A stretch of 64,000 nucleotides of DNA from Hondaea fermentalgiana (taxonomy: Eukaryota; Sar; Bigyra; Thraustochytrida; Thraustochytriidae). A program made the translations under genes and the position numbers. Positions 35,201 to 36,592 of this stretch are shown in pieces (the stretch's first letter is position 1; every line of letters begins with the position of its first letter). The notes under the pieces were generated by a model, which saw only the letters and a list, made by a program, of their open reading frames with translations, ran no database searches and had not been told where the DNA came from. The DNA lies in NCBI GenBank assembly GCA_014084085.1, contig NPFB01000046.1, forward strand, positions 66,685-130,684. Direction: 5' to 3'.

Positions 35201-35697
35201 CCGAGCGCGTCTGCACCTGGCTCGTAGGCCTTGTCCGCAATGACATTGGCCGTGTACGTGACGCGCACGGTATATTCTTTGTCCAACAAAAAGCTCACCG
35301 TGGTGTTCTCAACGGCCTGCCACTCAGGTGCGGCATCTTGGCCCAGAAACGCGCTGCTCGTGGGCTCCACGCTCCACAGCAGGCCGTTATCGAGGCTCCC
35401 TGCGCCCTCGCATCCAAGCACAAACGCCAGCATCAGCAGCAGGGTCCCGGCCCGCCACCCTCCGAAGTGTCCCAGTTTTTCCCGTCCCACGCCCTGGGGA
35501 CGCAGCCTTGGGGCCGCATGCTTTTCGAGCGCATTGGTAAAGATGCTCCTTTCCCTGTCCTCTCGCTTCGCGACGTCCATCTTGTGCGTCGCCAGGGCCC
35601 GGTCGCGCTTGGTCGTCCCGGCCCCTCGCGTGCCCTCGCCGCACTCGCACGAGCTACCGTTCGAGGGCATCATCATCACCATCTTCATCGGGGCCAT
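5248..35697 (-). CDS. Giant multi-IPT/TIG, cysteine-rich, multipass surface protein
   Basis: One uninterrupted reading frame of about 10,150 codons with no intron. Numbered from the first ATG (35697): hydrophobic signal-like core near residues 83-100 (TLLLMLAFVLGCEGAG); three related modules of about 150 residues at 105-556, each with LG-R-L-IDGV and a G-H-x-x-x-L-x-WR core; cadherin-like repeats at 566-980 with VNDAP and VNDPP linkers; about 65 tandem IPT/TIG units at 1083-7720; a GCC2/GCC3-like (ephrin-receptor-like) Cys block at 7746-8420 (CPAGTFC, CPSGHYC, CPAGYFC repeats); one further IPT unit near 8500-8620; an ectodomain with no family I recognise; about ten membrane helices at 9233-9776; and a Lys/Arg-rich tail with a thrice-repeated motif. 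IPT/TIG folds are immunoglobulin-like and occur in plexins, Met and fibrocystin, so an adhesive or sensory surface role is inferred. Start uncertain: the frame is open to 35886 without ATG, and an ATG at 35580 also has good context and a shorter leader. Confidence 0.88.
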   Translation of the reverse strand: MAPMKMVMMMPSNGSSCECGEGTRGAGTTKRDRALATHKMDVAKREDRERSIFTNALEKHAAPRLRPQGVGREKLGHFGGWRAGTLLLMLAFVLGCEGAGSLDNGLLWSVEPTSSAFLGQDAAPEWQAVENTTVSFLLDKEYTVRVTYTANVIADKAYEPGADALGWSEDDDVLGMRIVIDGVPFRQSGSHANPLSSFEQNRASLMGHAVANLGPGEHTATLEWRRWGSRVRTWSIRPTLLRGQGGSRSVTVKARHKFFYMAQPLTGARISSASDDWVDVPDCTISFTLPREWTMHLLYAIQVRPQSAPNADVLQEADLLGTRLLIDGVAYRESGAMFRTISRTYRSAVLNGDILAPLSAGQHVVKLQWRKWGSTVPLWLSQPSMFGGFVSGRSLIIEGEHTAAVLTRSLDKATLSKTKIALRDASADVDGWFDIPGASNTLELVGETSTVHVSFSLTTSQLGRPDMDYWTWERWSALSLRLVVNGKVVHGKGASQDALVRITDTMRGSALLNMPAGTHVIKLQWRQEGGDAAISWQTAQELLDGFGGGAALVSVYHAFNQAPEVHYEPPDQETQVQLIQQGENITLDLLEDGSRRIAGFRVSDKDAALSPDSVFAVTIEANNGVITLDNAQIEDVSFATGTGDRDQVVVFTGGLDEVNLALASFVYQGHLDWHGEDTITVSVSDQGNAGLGLGGAQTASRSIRLSVEAVNDAPSLSIPSDQTTDEDETIAIYGVTVHDVDMDYYWEFENSGGAEPIFQVSLSVAGGSISLATTQGLNFVLGSGVGDRSMTFTGTLQALNAALHEIRYRGDPDSNSQVLQESLVILVSDLGVGSPKDAISELTDEVIIPIDVLSVNDPPTVVIPAATALRLDGYAISDMDVSSHTADGIREYTVNVFVTSGIATVTLGSAAGLAFAKGSGANDVEMEFSGTLQDINAGLESLVYARPSGVNGGDDLRLTIDSGAHGERPSVRFIDVMMDLDAGATPSLEQVSPERACVDLVQNNSVTLSAPVLLDQLLLAASDNATGWWCQFGGPEARTPVVLSRETQQLHCEAMPGNASSSEGGATFVRLTNGVDRWSNAVPFMFYAAPQIATVFPTTIGLAGADAIHVHGANFGFEDGSLECAFSIDSSTAYAPANVISSSHAWCVVPPGVISGPGEVDLSLVVNRQQVFFWEDGVLDVVEAAVIHDSETQLWGTRRGGYEVSFRGANLETFADGLECVFGAEAERSTVYVASSTQASCLVPSMLEAKTMPLRILLHNRTLASLNFTSFEPLAISGLLPRQGPLGKETNVRVSVSKGASLAFSQSELAAIGDTGECTFHFDRESITVEGLIVKESSSTIYLDCTAPSRFEEGLASVSAKLNGAEIIEGTEASRYFFRADPILLYALPRVVIASQSNASTQSLMIYGSGLHRSIGFEDDSYRTGCLFARGSRETRTQATWISEAAVRCIMPASWVFSSALVQTETVSVGLVGNLVNVDPVSIELYREPSVDSVSPTTVLPGTSIVNLTGVGLGDIPGLFCAFGTAGSLVYESCTPLTSDVVSCPVPIAADPSDLSLSISVDLVKWIATPFVLDAGSTTPIFLDISPGHGVIGDNETSDIRIQAAAGAAQNWSSAQCRFGQDDALPALGFDALTSELRCPFPAAMESPGLYPVYILGLSDSSPSIDTGLVFALHRPLRVLKVSPRVIPVGGGRPVQLVVANAVASLFFSCVFREPISGIVHVVHAQLVESNLAECLSPAILASTSGVEVFVSHRNKLVSLPVGQCIDENACTIDFVTEPTIETLLPAYIVAGAGTEAVIDARLQHPVLDVESPSTVLCRLSVGNVTATTQAEISGVDALRCHIPVSLRSALSLWPGHAISLSLSVDDGETYGGPVAGPVLLQPLQVEELVPDRWFSPAGELSSILVSGANASGLPPAVVSSLRCVFMDISGADVEETAAWPSLASTGIVCEVPYELALGSSGQIDLRYVLESGESRSVLAATPPFFRVTPMPVVTHTEPSEGSPAGGTAVLVHGFGMASLSKPTDLQCRFGSTIVPGRLLSAHLVECIAPPGPAGEEVGLTLSVNGGAQFFCSNLEQACSFAYTEQALAIESIEPRLGWPGTSVVVRGHGLHLGIVDSCLFRVPGQSWASHITSRAVVLEDGSRVSCTLPTSGPLLPLLRNSTGAHLRLEVALWTKAGERAESDLMMDLIETPRLNLASPAFGPSAGRTLIRVHVSANLSALTIPDLVCEVGGIRTSFHIVNQSTLTCISPALDLVEASELSFDAGEASVAVRVALNSVNYVVAHGRFHFIPTIVLESAAPTEVVVGLTEAIHVASSSSLHGLWRVLAQVGFDAVVCQFTSEGGDSMVRAPIFMQSGMSAFGCQIPSAWNHSDIFDEEEWWTLHFENGETGEELSTRLAIQMIATYPSQLTVTPGTVSEGGSITVSGSNLRHTASMQCGFGDPLLAVSEASFDAESGTLRCLVPARIANQIARGSVTAQETPVRVSLNGHDFSALKESPIVQVVKSRGDSQTSTDAAEIRLDSLEPGVGDLAGGTTIRVHGKGFLLFETSLRDLDPRCIFFSDDARANFAEVSKRAIIDDDSQMSCTTPNHGVAGDVKVRVAFWENDMGHYGVASYTFAPRPEVFRVQPSSVEEGTASVSFRVFAHGIIGSPSLRCHVGDGVIVPGYLSSDGHSVLCSAVQMPQLPWGASASSFVVSLSNSANEITQDPLLAQTIFLHAPFTLSGLAPSHLTSGIGEVLEIRGENFVPASDIACLFGETYFHVQAQYVSSETLTCELPPHLLLPGVYEVSLSMNGGSSTLQAGSGIEMNVTVLEPAASMSLQASEPSSGPASGGTLLHVPLDTSTLLDVPVACSFRLSEDLGVAVTVNAEVIHANGEVTCITPDGTLAWRTEQFPQHAEVEVQVVATGQVLATTAFTFLADVVILDIRGPSAISTRGGASVVVRGTGFDQAGAVPVCSFAVDGVEDWSASVTQGTLVPGSLDETFHLVCPVPPAPDSALGATPLLSISMNGGADFSSPLPAGFILAEPAVTHSVHSEAIILDALSQVLWPNALIVNGENFTETSAQVCYFEGATPAFVEAFAVNSTQVICEMPLSWQSSFDTVKGSSVSVLANDGESIDASTGVPLQISPFPHLSGVNPRVVSPEGGTQISLQLPSPDQYDGGLWSCVFRCGPEDTFVGHTRVLSNWTCTMPSLPDLQRGLGVASPCSLGLASVQDDESTLAFESNRERLPLWAVDVPQLDAGLRSRRQFVDLSFNHSRFIAVSLETDPGLLHFGANVEVHCRYTLSSDATASYSVIGTIGADWDALQCPLPGLDFVKEQLSLGVWDFAQDGLHLDVSFNGVEYSSSALNITFLPLSSLSFSSSTEEAISTRALWGARGARTEVVLALDVTTRDLAATLLSPLEEDLSLSCRFGGREAVAASFDMDIGALVCPVPSSLFATRQEPNSNLSVEVSLLTDPGSFVDTGLTLRAPSNPFRIVDLRPIAGPLEGGTRITLTMEGAGLVEAQATSSSTFLVCVFTLPDGFEVESNATGSMDEEEVTSVVCDTPEVSMPQDAFVSVRLLHTETQRDVLVQEPSAGIVVFRYAALPQVFAVEPSLLQIQSTGVASSRVLTVQGADFVSDGSNQTRCAWFKALVEEDLAIEGAFLTPATVLSSTLLQCAVPAELLMYEQSYSFKLHVSGNGVDLSTSSAILSVVPEMSAAALRPSMGSQTGGTVISVLGRNFLANLPYICDFYAEDGSSFVAREAAVFESSSSLRCRTPHFASPGTMAVRLHAYLPDGSLSWVAQDVPLLFEALPHLVASAATPAWASPDEAFVLRIELSSGTADSLRSRLGAETSGTQFIVRAQVGDVYGTCQASLLRDANILLHCEVPACTQGKCAEPSAQVSLQLSDEEDLEPVFLQHAGSVHVVRTPQAALHRGKDIQIVSALSSTVVDIRGAGFADVETLGCALCDENLERCVTSLQVLRRSSSVVSCEIPQWASALEDVASLFTAARLYVRNDMRALQSSDLSQSLVGANFVTVKIIGPVSLLEMDPMHPTPGQLLRITVSKVPSDVPVSCDFGDVQSAAMILSEHLISCVVPMRLGEAAVAQEDLSVRLLFGAAGEARRVASEGSVIRLRGTRSLLSGETGIVHATLEPPSGPTGGGTRITFEIGDLEFEEPVKGVQCQFTRESGAMNATLVEAEVDLLASVITCVTPSVSEAGIARVAVLARETGIALASGSFVFRPIPFIARALTKIVASPALPGSTVDLLGSGFSSGPLHCVYSSHPCTMGIEAVTHVAADGEVYSATRASCGVPQDLHDRLGVGSPVFICVSIDHGRTLAASQAEIDLAPLWDIDHVAPNAVFRGTAEKPTFFHVKGRNFPAQTQLYCIFDDENAIVEPASYVNQSLVLCRLPRELLQDARETSQYVLGISSRDNQYESLSRTQVLQVHDLPQIDFVGLGKCSEPSMLCGLFSIVTSEGVVLNKLRCQTAQGSPLYSEVRNETEGYFACALPVKETTAGLRVSLNDSVQWFAVHIPLEAWQPAPTVDRMSPLLLPKEDASLVTFHGDGFSMDKSYACAFQGRAGEATAIVESATSVRCVVPEASNETEAAHALVEVTLHQKTPFRELYSGQAAMFHQPRIGSTEPWEVPFGKAWAPIEIVGSGFFPSADLACRVESPFRGARVLPATYLNASTVRCTLPVVPETRIGEFLRVGIAENGESFVHASSSIKIVPGVHGVSISSTEILVQRATGELSFELHVPSADSFRFDAASDNPYCALTTFEDDGQELLHELNTEILSPLRVRCFGTWSHSHLSDQSSLQASVEFAPRFPAQSVQRVLNEINVLLAPVLTTALTSRRIQVGNESARFRFTGRGFRENTTYVCLLSRQDVEVHSSWSFTEQAVVHGKNELSCSLRALEEPGLYRIALAHEQDEKPIYTLDGSFHATIKAGPAMRLHAIEPSFAMDKSDEAVKIHGSGFEGSASTFCDWSSEDGRFRVSTRAAVLSSLLLECASPNWDPALPPGAARDIKLRVRSDAGDTREATSFTLLAAPVVTRLEPHAGPMSGGTPIRIWGSFYAPEDSITRPDVFCVFEGHKDPIPATLLSLREVICVAPAHVQGDASDAVRVSVTYGPGQSHGPASSAMYTFVEDLTIDSMYPLMGTVHGATSLRIRGHHFETHDLLSCAFTFPDGDRYVTTGAYESETQIRCVTPRVASGGNARVSVSKNGVDFVALESDYFSFHAPVTILEVFPSQGPASRETLVQITGTNFPRSPTMVCGFNYARVSATWINANLVECTSPTVTSTGRVSLRLYTNGVDEIPVGHFVFTPPVTVERVSPRVGPAQGGTGIIFVLSDTRTGQTDAQEPVELDDLHCEFVTSLYTAHVPAHENGDRTWSCKVPPKRQLGNEITVETRLVAREDQVLHTFAYEYHPEMFVRKVWPQAGNRRAGQTTLQVIGEGFVKALDDETYTCEFENNGELHATSARWLGTSLLACTVPHELGPGTHSIRVSMHDGQIPERVANDHKLSFQVLDGLDINRFAPHSGPFSGGTIVSIHGQNFGQVATGEAMCRFGDLGDAKASVVGGQEIRCAVPPAGWDVEDNEVAVQLSISVDREHFQHVGEFWYRHVPQLVHLDPEEGPSIGGTAVTISGAHLSGQGANLTCKFGNQVVQGEVLSSGEVRCVSPPAEDLTEGRVLARLSSNGGADLSSNALVFTYTSPPQILGMDPHIGPIQGGTRLRVKGHAFRQDYLLECVFSRNNASSASEVHQMHVAAQFVSSSEISCLVPQIQGAATSVSLGVYARGQPLPRVCSAQELVFIPYEMNSDGPLSPTRGSAYGGTQIIVPLVTSVDEAQPQVRCRFGSSRSSPGRITHMSLRSFGYRRMQIACISPLWSLSEGESEREVPLFVSLNAGVDFHHFVGHEFTFVSPSADVEMWPLLGPASGGTRLKFYNVGAKVGVALACRFRSLGDPAGPVKEAVVETVEVNETSGTRASLVHECIAPPASQDTLAIVELVEENSLLLLHRGRFVYQAALHLTPDGISPSSIARFSDRTVFRIRGEGFHVMNTLMCSFFDPITLEEVARSSAHLETENSASCALIPPATTPWDRLEALDVCISGNGGADKVCERIQLVEPLEVLDVSPEHGRVSGGSVVNVNFVWGGSSRSFAQGFAFVCRFGQVVVEAAVVNSTQAGSIQRLACVAPAVLAAETVDFAISYDGETFFQHAEKQSFRYFDDLEGSKVFRVTPETGRSSGNEEIRLSGIDHPSQVTTCGFVAFPDGARPLAQVAPHAFDEDAVYCMTPAIEPKVDTEQQPTRLVVSYDMGRQWSASSRGPMFTVYAVPTVQAVKPESVFAETNSWIDVYGSGFAEMSRADRRLTCLFEDPLQTGSQATLSSVASIISRHHARCKTPTNLAAGKVYLVRMTNTNRGQDLFGFAELKVLPQLELWSVSPALVASHSAQPHFVRLSMVHTNHLAGSPHRYALSCEFESTNGWRSEVPAAVEEGMDSVTCRLPFVPQAEDEVWPRALRVKLRSSLVPGASISIPLEGLLLEVFEPLDIASIEPSIGQLRGGTEVRLSLDAPLHSRLDGQIYCSFDWIGGDNPLEHMNVARRAMTSRATFDESLTVATCLTPDFAADDDELGRSLANRTVWVGLSMREGSAGYVQQQWSLNRKVFLATQQAFLRSLHPSRGNVYGGTLVTLRGQGLPGSGQLVCKFGNTHQVLARRRSASVVECVSPSFADEGPQTVRVGLFLDGDTAETFVEYDTLLRPLEFHFEDLPRVQSVSPQRVSVLGGDLISLVGVNFPFDSSRALQVWCRFGGVLRVPATVLSTTEATCRTPSNVASLGNFSTPVVVSVELSSGNGHEFASIGVDGPVLVEVVDSATIESISPRFGSVYGGTALQVVGTNFYGEKVCTFQLNGEKNEVLQVAAVVRSSSLLECVVPSRTFDRVKYALVTLDGVASRETLRFDYVREPALHDVSPGAFHVLGGATLRIEGSDFRQEAETLRCEFTDVPTSATASDAALSGSAMTEIVEATFVSSERVECEVPASHVSVTTTLVRVTNNGQEFSNALSLHRWWRATFDQGPHPAGGSVEGGTQTRLVLAERTARSLQSGHVVCMIGDIFTRAIVNVASRVISCEVPPSAGQTKQVVPISISFDAGHHFSATGFAYAYLLAPEIVQVYPENGDFVGGSEVEIDLASVDPLFTRFRLLNLAGEGGDLCTVTSAVGNTRHIVCSLATTEDDSATAQLYHLQAEGETGEVLRAPIYRLRHAPRPIVTRLEPSAAYTQGEVEITVIGHDFVNSDALACKFGTDSDLVPGYYVNSELVRCTAPAHAVGSVIVEVTNNGVDFSDSALVLNYINAPQIFSLRPAHGPMDGGTWVEITGIDMHLFSSTSAVCKFGDVESFTMEVVNSTLVRCLSPPGPARALSASVPLELSFVDGHGLGAFSTFGERFTYLQRPTVKGVFPAQGPTDGGTEVRIAVRHLHIAAARDANSLWCKFGNAESTPARLVASHETRGDWGQDADISILACSSPPRHDDLASNAQVLLQISQNGGVDFTSSSTVLFAYTGGARASITSILPRSGPAQAGGTVLVLRGTGFQDASSLACRAGDSGLVAARFVSDTEIHCRMPPARRASDLSEGVVVSMTNNGADFVSSGERFVYYSDPSVHDVVPRRVLSEGRVPLMVRGHNFVNSTTLSCLFGEDFKVPATFISSRLLSCEMPTLRPQDPDQLLVRVSNNGRDLTTSQIFLRVQRGALPGSYSQQGSLLSAPNGTIVERPGESNFTLCSPGSFQPRSGQTSCLECPIGYFCPDFGLSKPVACLEGFVCDRLGLRAPYDACPAGHFCARGTKTTSLTAFQTSAKAHGQTPVRPYFEGLTEDMWTRSAISGRLQLIWASLLPEWSISRRAAAATGFSSLGHGAGPGYVLNENEASDVDVVFRDAPVSESPQVCPAGTFCRSGVASASPQTFNFSTPQQCHDGFFCPPGSSVPSGSGACPSGHYCPTSDGALEAIPCPSGAHCPGVGNLKPVDCFPGTFNRFEGQSNCTVCPVGHVCPGWGRTEPEICPAGFVCYTEGLSTPIIQCPAGYFCEEGTLTLIRPDHVDAADVACMPEPADADGAALSPQVDTPCLEHNLTLVRAELLDMLASTLSPTYLQVEMAALRPLPCAPGTFCLGGVAHNTTIDWVPDTPEGAEAPQTCTEGAYCEWASSTPGGTGACHRGHYCPPGSDYPTQAPIGTMSTDTGSIAPTLCFPGTYAPQNSSTVCRVCPAGFACQGYGTYEPTICSAGTYRSLADDITCKLCPMGTWNQIRGATDISLCEPCPSSRVCGVEAMSNLTQSTACPSGHVCPLGTDSSAQFEHQVPAGYYTNEATIPEDVFSNICPSGNICERGTKGYLRERNKCSAGYFCPPGTASSESMRTRCPRGTTTISGSANLTSCEIAGVSVCDKELGTRSHGTWGWYTQSKIYVPQFTYTTISGTEETFDSTVGSSLLGYIEAEVEVVQRVLIVDESASSPLWRNDSVHVERICPVQAPAVGGTMLTVIGRNFFDVATLVCKFSVVDHESTAFVLENGLPGIDPPLRGENVLHVPGVYESSTRVRCRLPSRATFGGEATAAYISVSVSNDGVFYGETSASLAFAEGTTDLSLGETTTLDLNRVEAEHLDCIGDAIDLSPLNKEFSTSYPQTSRRLLVVDGVKQSIPTSRGEYEEIKEEMTSSWWTSREDELVSWDDFATRIERFQLEEGVRDAERSWFMLPILNKATITFDFAHLPDDIVYGEHYRLAIFVANSTCEEERCDSDRVRYTVSTQAECAGDPNCAIGQELEVYPCHRPIDLSPWFLSDEVDKASEFAITLVALEDVLFRVEVHILHGMYSSLTPQFEDTAVVQVYGPERSNSTRHIESASYERRRLSPVVSAAESEVSQEYIFGAIFRRDTLTSVSPPLNMPPRYETTTKGRVLVGFNNTVGDQTHVLEGYDTLSTDQQWWNPPDVDVSTTRDMILKYREIFHEMDTTAADEDLKFTFQKVMLPYLPFFSSCRGFDSYMTIWDLLESSECELPLFDEDGNRLPTDWERYSYAPLPDYDNIRVVNPYSFLESEPIADYCTRAITCEYEEDLTSRDLTPRWFEVASGTTLLEFIWEPLTVEQFLLGGRFVDQFVEEGSTDWLIPLEVNRDAADLMSTECGRQCFPRSATLQMHYYQVNKDLKRLIYIALVLDDFDYDETRTDFQLNVEFRALGYYDLIVNFAFQREVFINLFVFIGIFTVLIAGMFWAINRVTTHLERPPRFRFFSYMALTTPGPLVGVGLTVLPLSCVLGLCWLVLEGGETIRELSLMMFPLTIENAANLTAVQLAEAEAEAKEEYLAEAFFLETWPKHYMESDVLPEEVDVTRSGRMGLAFVMVALYILLLSVRAFVPRRVSIEEQLYEDTRDHHTRERSIWKPTMWKRSNMVATSLMLTVFLIFLIEFSYWDQYGSIIWYFILVMKFVSIIYDVWVEGQLKESLLICPHNVAFGLVQGLVTFGANNFLDMVVAYVINNGLMILSRVFWDPGKDHFFFVVRQRVLETKDFVRRQLHLGRTLDQQLAELDELAAKKKLAEDMEKAVNKGLPPPPTNAKGKREVEQQFESSETVEPILNAYMSFSTEVLALYFQPFLIVILMVFRDQIGLPNLYGIRNQDMEYYLWFSIILIGFQTMADIFILQSQELFHGWKIYDYLTYTRYRFIQREHRWKGFEDTLDECIEETLRTVDQLCFSSQYYMICCTYAAGIIIMVLGIEIMLRTDYNAFGDPALLIIVPYAVLSCMFVRRCAVRAADKIRLWSLRHENTAWHTALDEDDMGAPRWDELDKIKGASHEAYLMNQKITSETFRHKFLDYNRPWLVAQLPNILTPRTLRRSRPYLTAQLTKILGSVNPDVSSDDEDDDGRPKFGPVTLTNASRNIIRLWLAQARRRRTLRAAVQALINRARKSECEQCLSRKQLQVELLTPIEKLGDAFEAQYPSEEFDQVAWKNFFQKHAKLRTLCLPCVQRHRDELKLGGGDFGLGGGRARGGPGGVGPAGPGDFPGDAPAKPAIFGPIVLSAASRAIMMHWLHKAQASARKRGVSLGIREAEISDDDEDDDKLANATAFAGRRMQLSPASVAIMRRWLKMGRERMAAEGRLPSGGGLVRKRKKNKKKAKGGIFGF
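5330..6025 (-). repeat. Three copies of a cytoplasmic-tail motif in the giant protein
   Basis: The tail contains FGPVTLTNASRNIIRLWLAQ (about 5960-6020), FGPIVLSAASRAIMMHWLHK (about 5520-5585) and LSPASVAIMRRWLKMG (about 5345-5400), each followed by a basic stretch. The shared pattern is L-[ST]-x-AS-x-x-I-[IM]-R-x-WL-x-x-[AG]. Acidic DDEDDD linkers separate them. Confidence 0.75.
12520..32450 (-). repeat. Coding array of about 65 IPT/TIG repeats
   Basis: Counted by eye from unit starts of the type P-x-[IV]-x-x-[VI]-x-P followed by G-x-x-x-GGT and [IV]-x-[VI]-x-G-x-[NG]-F, each then showing a Cys-x-F-G pair and a V-x-C-x-[VT]-P pair. Spacing averages about 100 residues. Units toward the C-terminus (left, about 12,700-20,600) mostly keep GPxxGGT; many toward the N-terminus have lost it. 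A further isolated unit lies at about 9840-10210, beyond the Cys-rich block. Confidence 0.85.
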
Positions 35698-35929
35698 CTT
35701 CGCCTTCCAACGACCGTCTCGTCCCTCGCAGGCCTGACCTGGCCCTGCGCAGCCTCGACTACGCTCGCTCGCTCGCCCGCCCGCCCGCCGACGCGAGCCC
35801 GCGCGAAGGGACTCTCCTCTCGCGGTCTCGGTCTCGGGGCCTGACTGATGGTTTGTCTTGTTTGTTCGCTTCCTTTGCTGCGACAACGCGGCTCAACGGA
35901 AGGCTCCGCGCACACCGTGCAGTCTCCTA

Positions 35930-35960
35930 ACTAGATCCAGACTAGTTTTACGGTGTGGGG
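35930..35960 (+). repeat. Composite ACTAGT element, copy 1
   Basis: An 11-nt half (ACTAGATCCAG) is followed at once by a 20-nt half beginning ACTAGTTTTACGGTGTGG. A second full copy lies at 36150-36180 with 23 of 31 positions identical. Confidence 0.6.
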
Positions 35961-36124
35961 CTAATGTAAAGCAGTTTCGGCTCGCAATATCTCCATCAAA
36001 CCCATCTCGTGCACGAAGTGACTCTTCTGGCTGGTAAACTTATGCTAGGCCTAGTTACGGCTTAGATTCTCTAGGCCTATTGCTTGTAGAGATAAATAGG
36101 ACGTGATAACTAGCCTAGACCTAT

Positions 36125-36192
36125 ACTCGTTTCACGGTGTGGAGACCTGACTAGTTCCAAACTAGTTTCACAATGTAGAAAACTAGTTCCAG
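36125..36192 (+). repeat. Composite ACTAGT element, half copy, full copy and partial copy
   Basis: 36125-36144 matches the 20-nt half (ACTCGTTTCACGGTGTGGAG). 36150-36180 is the second full composite copy (ACTAGTTCCAA then ACTAGTTTCACAATGTAG). 36182-36192 repeats the 11-nt half (ACTAGTTCCAG). Confidence 0.6.
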
Positions 36193-36592
36193 AACTTTGG
36201 AGCCTGCTGTCTCGACGGGCCTCGAGCGCGGGCCGAGCGAGGATGCGGGTGGAGTTTCCCGCGCTCGCTCGAGTATTCCTTCATCGCTGGATGCCCGCGC
36301 GGCGGGCAAGTCTCGTCGGGGTCAGGCGGGCGGGGTTCCGGCGCGAGGCGGCGGCGGCGGTCCCAGCGTCCGTCCGCGGGCACTCGTGATAGATAGGCCT
36401 AGCCAGAACCCGGCGCCGCAGCTGCGCTTTTACGCGCCGCGACGGTTTTTGGCCCTACTTGGACGAGTATAACGTAGAGGCCACGAGTTCTTTCCGTCAA
36501 AGACTGCGAGTTGGGGAAGCACGGAGCGGAGCAGAGGAGAAAAAGATTACGGCGGGCGGGCAACGGCCGAGTCGAAGACGACGAAAAAGACG

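Larger units (their letters stand above)
35698..36592. promoter_or_regulatory. Divergent promoter region between the giant IPT gene (-) and RMC1 (+)
   Basis: About 900 bp with AT-richer core (35930-36190) flanked by GC-rich leaders. The core carries two copies of a composite ACTAGT-containing element (listed separately), a third partial copy of its 20-nt half, and several near-palindromic TAGGCCTA boxes (36045-36054, 36071-36080, 36393-36402). The part 35698-35886 stays open in the giant gene's frame but has no ATG and an Arg-rich, UTR-like translation. Confidence 0.5.

Noticed and set aside
35698..35886. N-terminal extension of the giant protein to 35886
   Set aside because: The first codon there is TTG, no ATG occurs before 35697, and the translation is Arg/Gly/Ser-rich like an untranslated leader.
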